Numbered from the stretch's first letter, positions 1 through 9,125 are shown. The stretch is DNA of 64,000 nt from Hyphomicrobiales bacterium (GCA_900471485.1 UCEU01000001.1:372001-436000), one strand, 5' to 3'. Notes: generated by a model not told the origin, from the sequence alone. Numbers and translations: made by a program.

Positions 1-814
1 GGCGGCGAAATTCGCTCGGCGAGCACCGTTCGCGATCCTGGAACAGCCGCGAGAAATAAAAGGCGTCGTCGAGGCCGATCGCGCGCGCGATCGCCTCGAT
101 CGCAAGGTCTGACGTCGTCAGCAGCTGCTTGGCATGATCGATGCGCAGGCGCAGCTGGAAGGCCTTGGGCGAGAGGCCGGTCGCGGCCGCGAAGCGGCGC
201 CGCAGCGTCGCCGGCGATAGGCCGAATTCCGAGGCGAGGGCCGTCATGTCGACCGGTTCGAACGCTCGGCTCTCCAGCGCTTCCACTACCTTTTCGATCG
301 TTGCGTCCGTCTTGGCGCCTGCCGTCGCGCGGGATGCCTGGCGGGCGGCCTCGACGACGATCCGGAAGAGGGTAGCGGCCGATGCGGCGAGGCCGAGCGG
401 ATTGTCTTCGGCGAACTCGTCCTGCAGCGTGGTGAAGAGATGCCGCATCTCGCGCGGGTTTTCGAGCGGCACCATCGGTGCTGCCTCGTCGATCAGGCGC
501 TGACGGAGCCATTCGGCAGGGAGGGTGCCTGAAAACAGCGCCCAGCGCTCGTCCCAACTTTCGCCCGGATCGGGGCCATAGCCGTGCGCAGTCCCGACAG
601 GGAGCCAGAAGAGCGCCGGGCCCGATATCTCGACCGTCCCGGCCTTGTCGCTCTGCAGCCAACCGTGTCCGCGTTCCACCATCACGACGGCATGTGTCGG
701 CAGTCGACGGTTCTTGAGCCGGCTGGTGACGTGCTGGCGGCCGAAGCCTGTGACGGCCAGGCTCGTGGCGCCTGATGGAGGCGAGCGATAAAGCGCGATC
801 GGGGTTTCGTTCAT
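1..814 (-). CDS. AraC-family transcriptional regulator (C-terminus cut by window edge)
   Basis: Reading the minus strand from the ATG at 814 gives 271 codons without a stop, running off the left edge. Residues about 1-150 look like an AraC-type sensor domain with a cupin-like start (HAVVMVERGHGWL). Residues about 170-271 hold two helix-turn-helix motifs: MTALASEFGLSPATLRRRF and the second ending FYFSRLFQDRE, followed by the SPSEFRR that closes most AraC proteins, so only a few residues are missing. It is divergent from the PhyH-family dioxygenase gene starting at 907, which it probably controls (inference). The ligand is unknown. No strong ribosome binding site precedes 814. Confidence 0.85.
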   Translation of the reverse strand, partial: MNETPIALYRSPPSGATSLAVTGFGRQHVTSRLKNRRLPTHAVVMVERGHGWLQSDKAGTVEISGPALFWLPVGTAHGYGPDPGESWDERWALFSGTLPAEWLRQRLIDEAAPMVPLENPREMRHLFTTLQDEFAEDNPLGLAASAATLFRIVVEAARQASRATAGAKTDATIEKVVEALESRAFEPVDMTALASEFGLSPATLRRRFAAATGLSPKAFQLRLRIDHAKQLLTTSDLAIEAIARAIGLDDAFYFSRLFQDRERCSPSEFRR

Positions 815-906
815 GAGCGAAAAGTCCAGCTTGTTTTTCCGTCCATGGTCTTCCTCCCAGGTGCAGGCGATAAAGCGTCGGACTATTCACTTGGGAGGTG
901 ATCGAA

Positions 907-1833
907 ATGTCAAGTCTTGCTGTTCAATCCCGTGACGCACCCGCCATCGAGCTGCTCGCCGACGGCAAGCGCCTGTCGATCGCGCGGAACCGCATGGGGC
1001 GGCTGGAGGCGACGGATGCCGGTATCGGGCTTGAGGCGATCCGCGAGCGATACGAGCAGGACGGCTATGTCTGGCTGAAGGGTCTTTTGAAGCGGGATGA
1101 CGTGCTGGTGTTTCGCGGATGGGTGTTCTCGCATCTGGCGCGGTCCGGGCTGATCGAGGCGGGGTCCGATCCGGTGCTCGGGCTGGTATCAGGCACCGAG
1201 CCCGAGAAGCAGCTGGCCGATCGCATCCTGATGGCGCTGGTGCGCTCGGCGGCTTACGAGGGGTTTTGCGCACAGCCCCGGCTGACGCGGTTCATGGACC
1301 AGTTCCTTTCCGGGATTTCCTATCTGCACAAGCGCAAGATCATGCGCTTCACCCGCCCCGGCTCGCCGACGGCGACGCCGGCGCATTACGATCTCGTCTA
1401 TCTGCGCGGCGGAACGAGCCGGATCGTCACGGCCTGGATCCCGCTCGGCGATACGCCTGTCGATATGGGCGGACTGGTTTATCTCGAGGGCTCGCACGCG
1501 ATCGGCAAGCGCATGGAGGCGGAATTTGCGGAGCGTAGCGTTGGCCTTGCTCCTGAAGAGCGGATCAGCGCCTATAACAGGAACATGAGCGAGGGCGGCT
1601 GGGTGTCGAAGGATCTGCCTGGGATGGCCGAGCGCTTCGATACGCGCTGGCTGATCGCCGATTACGAGGCGGGCGACGTGGTTCTGCACAGCCCCTACAT
1701 GATCCACGCGGCGACCACCAACCGCAGCGCCGAGGGCCTGATCCGGCTTTCGACCGATATCCGCTACCAGAATGTCGAGGACGAGATCGACGCGCGCTGG
1801 GCAAACCACTGGACGCTCGGCGACATGCTTTGA
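907..1833 (+). CDS. phytanoyl-CoA dioxygenase (PhyH) family protein
   Basis: This is a 308-residue protein of the PhyH family of non-haem Fe(II)/2-oxoglutarate-dependent oxygenases. The iron-binding H-x-D is visible as HYD (His160, Asp162), and a distal His lies in the stretch LHSPYMIHA (His261 or His267). The ATG at 907 is chosen because GGAGG lies at 894-898, about eight bases upstream; a GTG at 898 in the same frame overlaps that site. The gene is divergent from an AraC regulator and followed by a strong hairpin terminator, so it is a single-gene unit. Family members hydroxylate varied small molecules, and the substrate here cannot be read from sequence. Confidence 0.85.
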   Translation: MSSLAVQSRDAPAIELLADGKRLSIARNRMGRLEATDAGIGLEAIRERYEQDGYVWLKGLLKRDDVLVFRGWVFSHLARSGLIEAGSDPVLGLVSGTEPEKQLADRILMALVRSAAYEGFCAQPRLTRFMDQFLSGISYLHKRKIMRFTRPGSPTATPAHYDLVYLRGGTSRIVTAWIPLGDTPVDMGGLVYLEGSHAIGKRMEAEFAERSVGLAPEERISAYNRNMSEGGWVSKDLPGMAERFDTRWLIADYEAGDVVLHSPYMIHAATTNRSAEGLIRLSTDIRYQNVEDEIDARWANHWTLGDML

Positions 1834-1850
1834 AGGATGGTTCTGATGCG

Positions 1851-1882
1851 AAACGGGCGCGGCCTGGTGACCGCGCCCGTTT
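1851..1882. terminator. Bidirectional hairpin terminator
   Basis: A perfect 12-bp stem (AAACGGGCGCGG pairing with CCGCGCCCGTTT) closes an 8-base loop. It sits between two convergent genes, PhyH family and terC-like. The A-rich and T-rich ends let it serve both strands. Confidence 0.8.
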
Positions 1883-1888
1883 GATTTC

Positions 1889-2653
1889 TTAGTGTAAGGT
1901 TTCCTTGCCGGGACCGCCGCGCTTTTTCTTCTTGGCGTTGCGGGCCAGCATATTGAGCACCTCGACCAAGGCCGAGAAGGCCATGGCGGCGTAGACGTAG
2001 CCCTTGGGGACGTGGAAGCCCATGCCTTCGGCGATCAGCGTCATGCCGATCATCATCAGGAAGCCGAGCGCCAGCATGACGATGGTCGGGTTCTTCTCGA
2101 TGAAGTTGGCAAGCGGGGTCGCGGCGACCAGCATGACGGTGACGGCTGCGATAACGGCGATCACCATGATCGGCAGGTGCGGGGTCATGCCGACGGCGGT
2201 GATGATGCTGTCGACGGAGAAGACCAGGTCGAGAACCAGGATCTGGCCGATGACGGCGGTGAAGCTGGCGACGACGGCAGCCGAGGCCGCGTCGTTCTCA
2301 TGGTCGACCGGGTCCACGGTGTGGTGGATTTCCTTGGTCGCCTTCCAGAGCAGGAACAGACCACCGGCGATCAGGATCATGTCCTTCCAGGAGAAGCCGT
2401 GGCCGAAGACTTCGAAGACCGGCGTCGTCAGCTTGACGATCCAGGCGACGGTGCCGAGCAGCGCCAGGCGCATGATCAGAGCCAGGCCGATGCCGAGCTT
2501 GCGAGCCTTTTCGCGGGTTTCAGGTGGAAGCTTGTTGGTGAGAATGGAAATGAAGATGAGATTGTCGATCCCGAGGACCACTTCCATCACCACCAGGGTG
2601 ACGAGGGCCACCCACGCGGCCGGGTCCTGCACGAGCATCATGATGTCTTGCAT
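1889..2653 (-). CDS. TerC-family integral membrane protein
   Basis: This 254-residue protein has about seven predicted hydrophobic segments and the TerC-family opening [14 protein letters not shown], with acidic residues inside membrane helices (Glu and Asp of the LGIDN region; [15 protein letters not shown] mid-protein). Family members (TerC, Alx, YceF) are linked to manganese export, tellurite resistance or metal loading of secreted proteins. The C-terminus is short and basic (NAKKKKRGG). It converges on the PhyH gene and shares its terminator. No yybP-ykoY-type riboswitch could be recognised in the 145 bp upstream. Confidence 0.88.
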   Translation of the reverse strand: MQDIMMLVQDPAAWVALVTLVVMEVVLGIDNLIFISILTNKLPPETREKARKLGIGLALIMRLALLGTVAWIVKLTTPVFEVFGHGFSWKDMILIAGGLFLLWKATKEIHHTVDPVDHENDAASAAVVASFTAVIGQILVLDLVFSVDSIITAVGMTPHLPIMVIAVIAAVTVMLVAATPLANFIEKNPTIVMLALGFLMMIGMTLIAEGMGFHVPKGYVYAAMAFSALVEVLNMLARNAKKKKRGGPGKETLH

Positions 2654-2798
2654 CTATGTATATCCCTTTGCGCCACATTAGCGGTCGCTCGAATGTAATC
2701 GCGCGCATCGCCTTGGCAAGCGTGACTTTTCGGGCGCGCAAGGGAGTATACGAAAGCTGATCGGCTTTTATTCCCGACGAATACGACGGGCGCCGGGT

Positions 2799-3470
2799 CT
2801 AACGGCCGCTCGAGACGCCGTAGGTCGCCATGAACATGCGAACGGCGCCGTTGATGACGCGCTCGGCCTCTTCCTTCGACGGCGGCCTTTCCATGCTGCC
2901 GAACAGGCGGAACTTGAAGAAGCTGCCGCTGGAGAGATCGAGGAACTGGGCGGCGGCGAGTTCGATGTCGTCGATATGAAGCTGGCCGGCCTCGACATAG
3001 CGCACGAGATAGTCGCGCAGGATGGTGCGCAGGTTTTCCGGGCCGTTGAAAAAGCGTTGACAGAGCGCCGGCATGCGGTCGCGGACGCCGAGCACTGTGC
3101 GCATGGCGCTGATGACCTTCTCGTCGGTGAGATGGGCGATGAAATCGACGCCGAAATCATGCAGGCCGGTCTCGATGTCGTCACGCTCGGCAAGGGTCGT
3201 GCGCATCGCGGCCACGAAGGCGGCGCGCTCGCTTTCGATCATGGCGGCGAACAGCTCTTCCTTGTTGGCAAAGTAGACGTAGAGCGTCCCCTTGGATACG
3301 CCGGCCTCGCGGGTCACGTCGTTCATGCTGGCGGCGTCGAAGCCGAATTTCATGAAAGCGCGACGGGCACCGTCAAGAATCTGCTTGCGCTTGGCCGGGT
3401 CTTCACCCGCGGCCCAGCGGCCTCCGCCAATTGTCGATTCCCCCACGGACGTATCGGAAAAGTCTGTCAT
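2799..3470 (-). CDS. TetR-family transcriptional repressor of the adjacent efflux pair
   Basis: A 223-residue TetR-family protein. The N-terminal helix-turn-helix spans about residues 28-75 (ILDGARRAFMKFGFDAAS, then VTREAGVSKGTLYVYF, typical recognition helix). The remaining part is the variable ligand-binding domain. It is divergent from an HlyD/EmrA-type adaptor gene, and the 154-bp gap contains two copies of CGAAC-N6-GTTCG, which I take to be its operators. The likely role is ligand-relieved repression of the efflux genes and of itself, as is usual in this arrangement. The inducer is unknown. Confidence 0.88.
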   Translation of the reverse strand: MTDFSDTSVGESTIGGGRWAAGEDPAKRKQILDGARRAFMKFGFDAASMNDVTREAGVSKGTLYVYFANKEELFAAMIESERAAFVAAMRTTLAERDDIETGLHDFGVDFIAHLTDEKVISAMRTVLGVRDRMPALCQRFFNGPENLRTILRDYLVRYVEAGQLHIDDIELAAAQFLDLSSGSFFKFRLFGSMERPPSKEEAERVINGAVRMFMATYGVSSGR

Positions 3471-3516
3471 AGCTCCTTAACCATGTTCGCATGTGCGAAT
3501 GTTTCGTTAACAAAAT

Positions 3517-3592
3517 CGAACCGAGTGGTTCGGTACATCTTGATATGAATGTAAAAAGGTTCTATGTCAACTAAACCGAACCGTTCAGTTCG
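3517..3592. promoter_or_regulatory. Pair of palindromic operators for the divergent TetR regulator
   Basis: Two inverted repeats of the form CGAAC-N6-GTTCG lie at 3517-3532 and 3577-3592, exactly 60 bp apart. The first extends to CGAACC-GAGT-GGTTCG. They occupy the intergenic region between the TetR gene (start 3470) and the adaptor gene (start 3625), so one copy could cover each divergent promoter. Operator identity is inferred from symmetry, duplication and position. Confidence 0.7.
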
Positions 3593-3624
3593 ATCTGTTT
3601 TACTCGATTTACCGGTAGTCCTCC

Positions 3625-4818
3625 ATGTCGTCCAGTCAAAACGCCAATGTCGCTCGCATTGTCAGCAAGCCTGCTGATTCCGAAGCCGAGGCAAAGGAAG
3701 CAGTTACCACCGCCGAGGCGCCGCGCGCTCCGCAGCCGCCTGTCGATGCGCAGACTGCTCCGACAGAAAAGAAGAAGAAGCGCAGCCCGATCCTGCCGAT
3801 CCTCGGTCTCGCGCTTCTCGCCGGTGCCGCATGGTACGGCTATGACTGGTTCACCACCGGCCGCTTCATGGTTTCGACCGACGACGCCTATATAGAAGGC
3901 GATATCGCGACGATCTCTCCGAAGGTCACCGGCTACGTCGCCAAGGTGAACGCTGTCGCCAACCAGCAGGTCAAGGCCGGCGACGTGCTCGCAACGCTGG
4001 ACGACGGTGACTACAAGATCGCGCTCGACCAGGCGGAAGCCTCGCTCGCGACCGAAAAGCTGTCGCTGCAGCGCATCGACGCTCAGATCGCCGGCGGCGA
4101 AGCCAGCCTCGACCAGGCCAAGGCGCAGAAGACGGCCTTGGAAGCGACCGTTCGCGGCGCCCAGATCACCCAGACCCGTGCCGCCGAGCTGCAGTCGAAG
4201 TCGGTCGGTACGACCGCCAACCTCGATGCCGCCAATATCGCGCTAGACCAGGCAAAGGCCAATCTCGTCGGCGGCGATGCCGCCATCGCTTCGGCCGAAG
4301 CCAACGTGACGCTTTTGCATGCACAGCGCCGCGAAGCCGAAGGCACGATCCGCCAGCTCGAGCTTGCCCGCGACAAGGCCGCCCGCGATCTCTCCTTCAC
4401 CGTTCTGAAGGCGCCCTATGATGGCGTCGTCGGCAACCGCTCGGTCCAGGAAGGCGATCTCGTTTCGCCCGGCCAGCGGCTGATGGCGCTGGTGCCGGTG
4501 CGCGAGCTCTATATCGACGCGAACTTCAAGGAAACGCAGATCCAGCATCTGGTTCCCGGCTCCAAGGTCAACGTCCACGTCGATGCTTATAGCGATCACG
4601 CGATCGTCGGCACGGTCGAGTCGATCTCTCCGGCTTCCGGCTCGGTGTTCTCGCTGTTGCCGCCGGAAAACGCGACCGGCAACTTCACGAAGATCATCCA
4701 GCGCGTGCCGGTGCGTATCGCCCTGCCGCAGGATGCGCTCGACAGCGGCCGCCTGCGCGCAGGCCTCAGCGTCGTCGTCGATGTCGACACGCGCACGGCG
4801 CCTGACGCCGCCAAGTAA
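3625..4818 (+). CDS. emrA: HlyD/EmrA-type membrane fusion (periplasmic adaptor) protein
   Basis: This 397-residue adaptor has a Lys-rich cytoplasmic N-terminus, one transmembrane helix at about residues 53-70 (ILPILGLALLAGAAWYGY), a biotinyl-lipoyl-like half motif (VSTDDAYIEGDIATISPKV), a long coiled-coil hairpin at about 130-255 rich in Ala, Gln and Leu, and the second lipoyl half and beta barrel after FTVLKAPYDGVVGNRSVQ. It would link the inner-membrane DHA2 transporter encoded next to an outer-membrane channel. No outer-membrane channel gene is nearby. It forms an operon with the following gene (24-bp gap) and is divergent from the TetR repressor. The ribosome binding site before 3625 is weak. 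Confidence 0.88.
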   Translation: MSSSQNANVARIVSKPADSEAEAKEAVTTAEAPRAPQPPVDAQTAPTEKKKKRSPILPILGLALLAGAAWYGYDWFTTGRFMVSTDDAYIEGDIATISPKVTGYVAKVNAVANQQVKAGDVLATLDDGDYKIALDQAEASLATEKLSLQRIDAQIAGGEASLDQAKAQKTALEATVRGAQITQTRAAELQSKSVGTTANLDAANIALDQAKANLVGGDAAIASAEANVTLLHAQRREAEGTIRQLELARDKAARDLSFTVLKAPYDGVVGNRSVQEGDLVSPGQRLMALVPVRELYIDANFKETQIQHLVPGSKVNVHVDAYSDHAIVGTVESISPASGSVFSLLPPENATGNFTKIIQRVPVRIALPQDALDSGRLRAGLSVVVDVDTRTAPDAAK

Positions 4819-4842
4819 TAAGCGTCTGACGAGGTAACCTCC

Positions 4843-6435
4843 ATGGCCGCTAGCACAACAGCAGGATCCGTGCCGGCCATGCCGGCCGCCACGGATCACA
4901 TGGATCCCCGCAAGCTCATCGCGTTCTTCGCGATGGTCGTGGGGATGTTCATGTCCATTCTCGACATCCAGATCGTCTCGGCATCGCTTGCCGAAATCCA
5001 GGCCGGCCTCAGCGCCGGCACGGATGAAATCGGCTGGGTGCAGACGTCGTATCTGATTGCTGAAGTCATCATGATTCCGCTGTCGGGAACGCTGGCGCGC
5101 ATCATCTCGACGCGTTACCTGTTCGCCTTCTCGGCGGCCGGCTTTACGGCCGCCAGCGCGCTCTGCGCCACTGCCACGAACATCGACCAGATGATCGTCT
5201 ACCGCGCTATCCAGGGCTTCATCGGCGGCGGCATGATCCCGTCGGTGTTTGCCGCGGCGTTCACGATCTTCCCGCCGTCCAAGCGCAGCATCGTCTCGCC
5301 GATTATCGGCCTGATTGCGACGCTGGCGCCGACCATCGGCCCGACGGTCGGCGGTTACCTTAGCCACGCCTTCTCCTGGCACTGGCTGTTCCTGGTCAAC
5401 ATCATTCCCGGGATCATCGTCACCATCGTGACGTGGAACTTCATCGATTTCGACAAGCCGGAATTCTCGCTGATCAAGAAGTTCGACTGGTGGGGCCTCG
5501 TCTCCATGGGCGTCTTCCTCGGCGCGCTGGAATATGTGCTGGAAGAAGGTAACTCGAACGACTGGTTCAACGACAGCCACATCACCATGGGCGCCGTCGC
5601 CTCGGCGATCGGCTGTGTGGTCTTCTTCTACCGCGCCTTCAAGGTGGATTTTCCGGTTGTCGACCTCAGGGCCTTCAGCAACCGCAACTTCGCCGTCGGC
5701 TCGCTGTTCTCATTCGTCATGGGTATCGGGCTCTACGGGCTTACCTACATCTATCCGCTCTATCTCGGACGTATCCGCGGCTACGATTCGCTGATGATCG
5801 GCGAAACGATGTTCGTCTCGGGTCTGGCGATGTTCTTCACCGCGCCGATCGCCGGCAAGCTGTCGGCCAAGATGGACCTGCGCCTGATGATGGTGCTCGG
5901 CTTCGCGAGCTTTGCCGCCGGCACCTGGATCATGACCGGCGTGACCACTGACTGGGACTTCTACGAGCTGTTTATTCCGCAGATCCTGCGCGGCTTCGGT
6001 CTGATGATGTGCATGGTGCCGATCAACAACATTGCGCTCGGCACGATGCCGCCGGCGCGCATGCGCGGCGCTTCGGGCCTGTTCAACCTGACGCGTAACC
6101 TCGGGGGCGCCGTCGGTCTCGCTGTCATCAACACGGTGCTGACCAACCGTCAGGACGTGCATTACCAGCGCATCCGCGAGCATCTTGACTGGGGCAATCC
6201 TGTCGCGAGCGACCAGATCAACAACATGGCGTCGAAGTTCGACACGTACGGCATGGACGGCGCTGCCGTAGCGATCAAGCAGATGGTGGGGATGGTCACG
6301 AAGCAGGCCATGGTGATGTCCTTCTCCGACATCTTCCTGCTTCTGACCGGCCTGTTCGTGGCCATGATCGTCGGCATCGTGCTGATCGACAAGCCGGCGC
6401 CGCAAGGCGGCGGCGGGGGTGGCGGCGGCCACTGA
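4843..6435 (+). CDS. emrB: DHA2-family (EmrB/QacA type) multidrug MFS transporter
   Basis: A 530-residue major facilitator protein of the 14-helix DHA2 subfamily. Markers are MSILDIQIVSASLAEIQAGL in helix 1, RAIQGFIGGGMIPSVFAAAF near helix 4, PTIGPTVGGYL (antiporter motif C region) and the late GASGLFNLTRNLGGAVGLA. The protein ends in an unusual run of eight glycines and a histidine. It follows the EmrA-type adaptor after 24 bp and is followed by a hairpin terminator, so the two form a closed drug-efflux operon under the TetR regulator. Substrates cannot be predicted. Confidence 0.9.
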   Translation: MAASTTAGSVPAMPAATDHMDPRKLIAFFAMVVGMFMSILDIQIVSASLAEIQAGLSAGTDEIGWVQTSYLIAEVIMIPLSGTLARIISTRYLFAFSAAGFTAASALCATATNIDQMIVYRAIQGFIGGGMIPSVFAAAFTIFPPSKRSIVSPIIGLIATLAPTIGPTVGGYLSHAFSWHWLFLVNIIPGIIVTIVTWNFIDFDKPEFSLIKKFDWWGLVSMGVFLGALEYVLEEGNSNDWFNDSHITMGAVASAIGCVVFFYRAFKVDFPVVDLRAFSNRNFAVGSLFSFVMGIGLYGLTYIYPLYLGRIRGYDSLMIGETMFVSGLAMFFTAPIAGKLSAKMDLRLMMVLGFASFAAGTWIMTGVTTDWDFYELFIPQILRGFGLMMCMVPINNIALGTMPPARMRGASGLFNLTRNLGGAVGLAVINTVLTNRQDVHYQRIREHLDWGNPVASDQINNMASKFDTYGMDGAAVAIKQMVGMVTKQAMVMSFSDIFLLLTGLFVAMIVGIVLIDKPAPQGGGGGGGGH

Positions 6436-6461
6436 CATTGGCTCGAATCGAGTGATAGATG

Positions 6462-6492
6462 CGCCGGCATGGGAAACCATCGCCGGCGTTTT
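6462..6492 (+). terminator. Rho-independent terminator of the emrAB-type operon
   Basis: The stem CGCCGGC/GCCGGCG (6462-6468 with 6482-6488) is extended by ATGG/CCAT around a GAAA tetraloop and followed by TTTTCG. It lies 27 bp after the transporter stop codon. Confidence 0.7.
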
Positions 6493-6577
6493 CGTTTGCC
6501 GCTGCCGCTGAAATCGTTGGCGAAATTCCGGAAAGCAGCGGCCTGTTTTCAACAGACGGCCGTGCCTTCGAAGAATT

Positions 6578-6593
6578 TGATTTACGTACATCA
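6578..6593. promoter_or_regulatory. Candidate LacI-family operator upstream of the xylose regulator
   Basis: The 16-mer TGATTTACGTACATCA is palindromic at 14 of 16 positions with a central CG, the usual symmetry of LacI-family operators. It lies 34 bp before the LacI-family gene starting at 6627, where it could mediate autoregulation of the lacI-xylB unit. This is inferred from symmetry and position only. Confidence 0.4.
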
Positions 6594-6626
6594 AAAATGA
6601 CGCTAAAGGTCTCGTCAGGAGGAGCG

Positions 6627-7652
6627 ATGAGACCTACGGTTCACGATATTGCCGCAGCCGCGGGCGTCAGCCTGGCGACTGTCGACCGGGTGCTGAACCA
6701 GCGACCGGGCGTGCGCAATGTGACGCGCGAAAAGGTCGAGTCCGCCATTCGCGAGATCGGTTATGTGCGCGATGTCGCCGCCGCCAATCTCGCGAAAGGG
6801 CGGACCTATCCCTTTGTCTTCATCGTGCCCGCCAGCGACAATTCCTTCATGCACGGGCTGAATGCCGAGGTGCGGGCCGCCGTTGCGCGCTCGCCGGTGG
6901 AACGCACGGATATCCGCACGATAGAGGTTCCGGCCTTCGATCCTGCGGCCCTTGCCGCAGCACTCGATACGCTACGCAGCGAGCGTCCCGCCGGCGTGGC
7001 CCTGGTCGCGACCGATGCGCCCGAGGTGCGTGATGCGGTCGACCGGCTGGTGCAGGACGGCATTCCCGTCGTCACCGTCGTTTCCGATCTCACCGGCTCG
7101 CAGCGCCATCATTACGCCGGCGTCGACAATATCGCGGCCGGCCGAACGGCGGCGCGGCTGCTCGGCCGTTTTCTCGGCGGCGCCAGCGGCGATGTCGCGG
7201 TTCTCGCCGGCTCCATGCTGGTGCGCGACCATCGCGAGCGGCTGGAGGGCTTCGCGGCCGTCATGGCCGAGGAGTTTCCCGGTCTCTCCATCCTGCCCGT
7301 CATCGAGGGCCGCGACGATCCTGACATGGCGCATATGCTGGTTTCGGATGCGCTGTCGAAGCGCGACGGCATCATCGGCGTCTACAGCCTCGGCGCCGGC
7401 AATCGCGGCCTGATCCGGGCGCTGAAGGAGAAATCCGTCGACCGGGCGCTCGCCGTCATCGCGCACGAACTGACGGATCATACGCGCACAGCCCTTCTCG
7501 ACGGTACGATCGACGCAATCTTGAACCAGGATGCGGGCCACGAGGTGCGCAGCGCCATCCGCGTGTTGAAGGCGAAGGCCGATGGACTCTCGGTCATCGA
7601 CGCGCAGGAGCGCATTCGTCTCGATATCTTTCTGAAAGACAATCTGCCGTAA
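6627..7652 (+). CDS. LacI-family transcriptional regulator of the xylose genes
   Basis: The ATG at 6627 follows a good AGGAGG and starts directly with the LacI helix-turn-helix (PTVHDIAAAAGVSLATVDRV), giving 341 residues; an upstream extension in the same frame to 6459 overlaps the preceding terminator and is rejected. The rest is a periplasmic-binding-protein-like sensor domain of the sugar type (VFIVPASDNSFMHGLNAEV, then the later LVRDHRERLEGF). Only 18 bp separate it from xylB, so it is cotranscribed with xylulokinase and probably senses D-xylose or a related sugar (inference from context). Confidence 0.88.
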   Translation: MRPTVHDIAAAAGVSLATVDRVLNQRPGVRNVTREKVESAIREIGYVRDVAAANLAKGRTYPFVFIVPASDNSFMHGLNAEVRAAVARSPVERTDIRTIEVPAFDPAALAAALDTLRSERPAGVALVATDAPEVRDAVDRLVQDGIPVVTVVSDLTGSQRHHYAGVDNIAAGRTAARLLGRFLGGASGDVAVLAGSMLVRDHRERLEGFAAVMAEEFPGLSILPVIEGRDDPDMAHMLVSDALSKRDGIIGVYSLGAGNRGLIRALKEKSVDRALAVIAHELTDHTRTALLDGTIDAILNQDAGHEVRSAIRVLKAKADGLSVIDAQERIRLDIFLKDNLP

Positions 7653-7670
7653 CGGCAAAGGGAGAAGCAC

Positions 7671-9125
7671 ATGTATCTGGGTCTCGATCTCGGAACCTCC
7701 GGCGTCAAAGCCATGCTGATCGATGGCGATCAGAAGATCATCGGCTCGGCCAATGGTTCGCTCGACGTCTCGCGTCCGCATCACGGCTGGTCGGAGCAGG
7801 AGCCGTCGCACTGGATCCGCGCCACCGAGGAGGCGGTTGCCGGACTGAAGGCGAAGCATCCGAAGGAGCTTGCCGCCGTCAAGGGCATTGGCCTTTCCGG
7901 CCAGATGCACGGCGCAACGCTGCTCGATGCCGACGACAAGGTGCTGCGTCCCTGCATTCTCTGGAACGACACGCGCAGCTATCTCGAGGCGGCAGCGCTC
8001 GATGCCGATCCGAAGTTCCGCAAGCTCACCGGCAACATCGTCTTCCCCGGCTTCACCGCGCCGAAGCTCGCCTGGGTCGCCAAGCACGAGCCGCAGATTT
8101 TCGCCAAGGTCGCCAAGGTGCTGCTCCCCAAGGATTATCTGCGCCTGTGGCTGACCGGCGAGCACATTTCCGAAATGTCGGATTCGGCCGGCACCTCCTG
8201 GCTCGATACCGGCAAGCGCAAGTGGTCGTCCGAGCTCCTGGCCGCCACCGGGCTCGATGAAAAGCACATGCCGACGCTGGTCGAAGGCACGGAACAGGGC
8301 GGCAAGCTGCGCGGCGAACTGGCCTCGCAATGGGGCATCACCGGTTCCGTCGTCGTTGCCGGCGGGGCAGGCGACAACGCGGCATCCGCCTGCGGTATGG
8401 GCACCGTCAGCCATGGCGCGGCCTTCGTCTCGCTCGGCACATCGGGCGTGCTCTTCGCCGCCAACGGTTCCTATCTGCCCAAGCCGGAGAGCGCCGTTCA
8501 CGCCTTCTGCCACGCGCTGCCCAACACCTGGCACCAGATGGGCGTGATCCTGTCCGCCACCGATGCGCTGAACTGGCATTCCCATGTGACGTCCAAGTCG
8601 GCGGCGGAGCTGACTGCCGAACTCGGCGAAACGCTGAAGGCGCCGTCGGGCGTCACCTTCCTTCCCTATCTCTCCGGCGAGCGCACGCCGCACAACGACG
8701 CCGCCATCCGCGGCGCCTTCATCGGGCTCGAGCATGAGAGCAGCCGCGTGGTGCTGACCCAGGCGGTGCTCGAAGGTGTATCCTTTGCGATCCGCGACAA
8801 TCTCGAAGCGCTGCGCTCGGCCGGCACCGATATCGCCCGCGTCACCGCCATCGGCGGCGGCTCGCGCTCGCGCTACTGGCTTGCCTCTATCGCCACAGCA
8901 CTCGGCGTTCCCGTCGACCTACCCGCCGACGGCGATTTCGGCGCCGCCTTCGGGGCCGCGCGGCTCGGGTTGATCGCGGCGACCGGGGCTGATCCGGTCG
9001 CGGTCTGCACGCCGCCGGAAACGGATGGGACGATCGAGCCTGATGCTGCGCTGAGCGGGGCGTATGAGGAGGCTTATGGGCGTTATCGCGCGCTTTATCC
9101 GGCGATTAAGGCGTTGGCGCATTGA
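7671..9125 (+). CDS. xylB: Xylulokinase
   Basis: A 484-residue FGGY-family sugar kinase that phosphorylates D-xylulose to xylulose 5-phosphate. The N-terminal nucleotide-binding motif is YLGLDLGTSGVKAML; GLSGQMHG is the xylulokinase-type substrate region; the catalytic Asp sits in GGAGDNAASACGMG; and TAIGGGSRSRYW matches the C-terminal FGGY signature region. Length fits the family. It lies between its LacI regulator and xylA, so the three form one catabolic unit, although a palindromic repeat separates xylB from xylA and may alter relative expression. Confidence 0.95.
   Translation: MYLGLDLGTSGVKAMLIDGDQKIIGSANGSLDVSRPHHGWSEQEPSHWIRATEEAVAGLKAKHPKELAAVKGIGLSGQMHGATLLDADDKVLRPCILWNDTRSYLEAAALDADPKFRKLTGNIVFPGFTAPKLAWVAKHEPQIFAKVAKVLLPKDYLRLWLTGEHISEMSDSAGTSWLDTGKRKWSSELLAATGLDEKHMPTLVEGTEQGGKLRGELASQWGITGSVVVAGGAGDNAASACGMGTVSHGAAFVSLGTSGVLFAANGSYLPKPESAVHAFCHALPNTWHQMGVILSATDALNWHSHVTSKSAAELTAELGETLKAPSGVTFLPYLSGERTPHNDAAIRGAFIGLEHESSRVVLTQAVLEGVSFAIRDNLEALRSAGTDIARVTAIGGGSRSRYWLASIATALGVPVDLPADGDFGAAFGAARLGLIAATGADPVAVCTPPETDGTIEPDAALSGAYEEAYGRYRALYPAIKALAH

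Noticed and set aside
2654-2798. Possible manganese (yybP-ykoY) riboswitch upstream of the terC-like gene
   Set aside because: No conserved riboswitch core could be read in the short upstream region.
6390-6435. Poly-glycine end of the DHA2 transporter as a possible sequencing or frameshift artefact
   Set aside because: The frame ends with a normal stop after the glycine run and a terminator follows at once, so it is read as a genuine though odd C-terminus.
6972-8735. A 587-codon open frame on the minus strand under lacI and xylB
   Set aside because: It has no recognisable domain and opposes two well-identified genes, so it is a compositional shadow.
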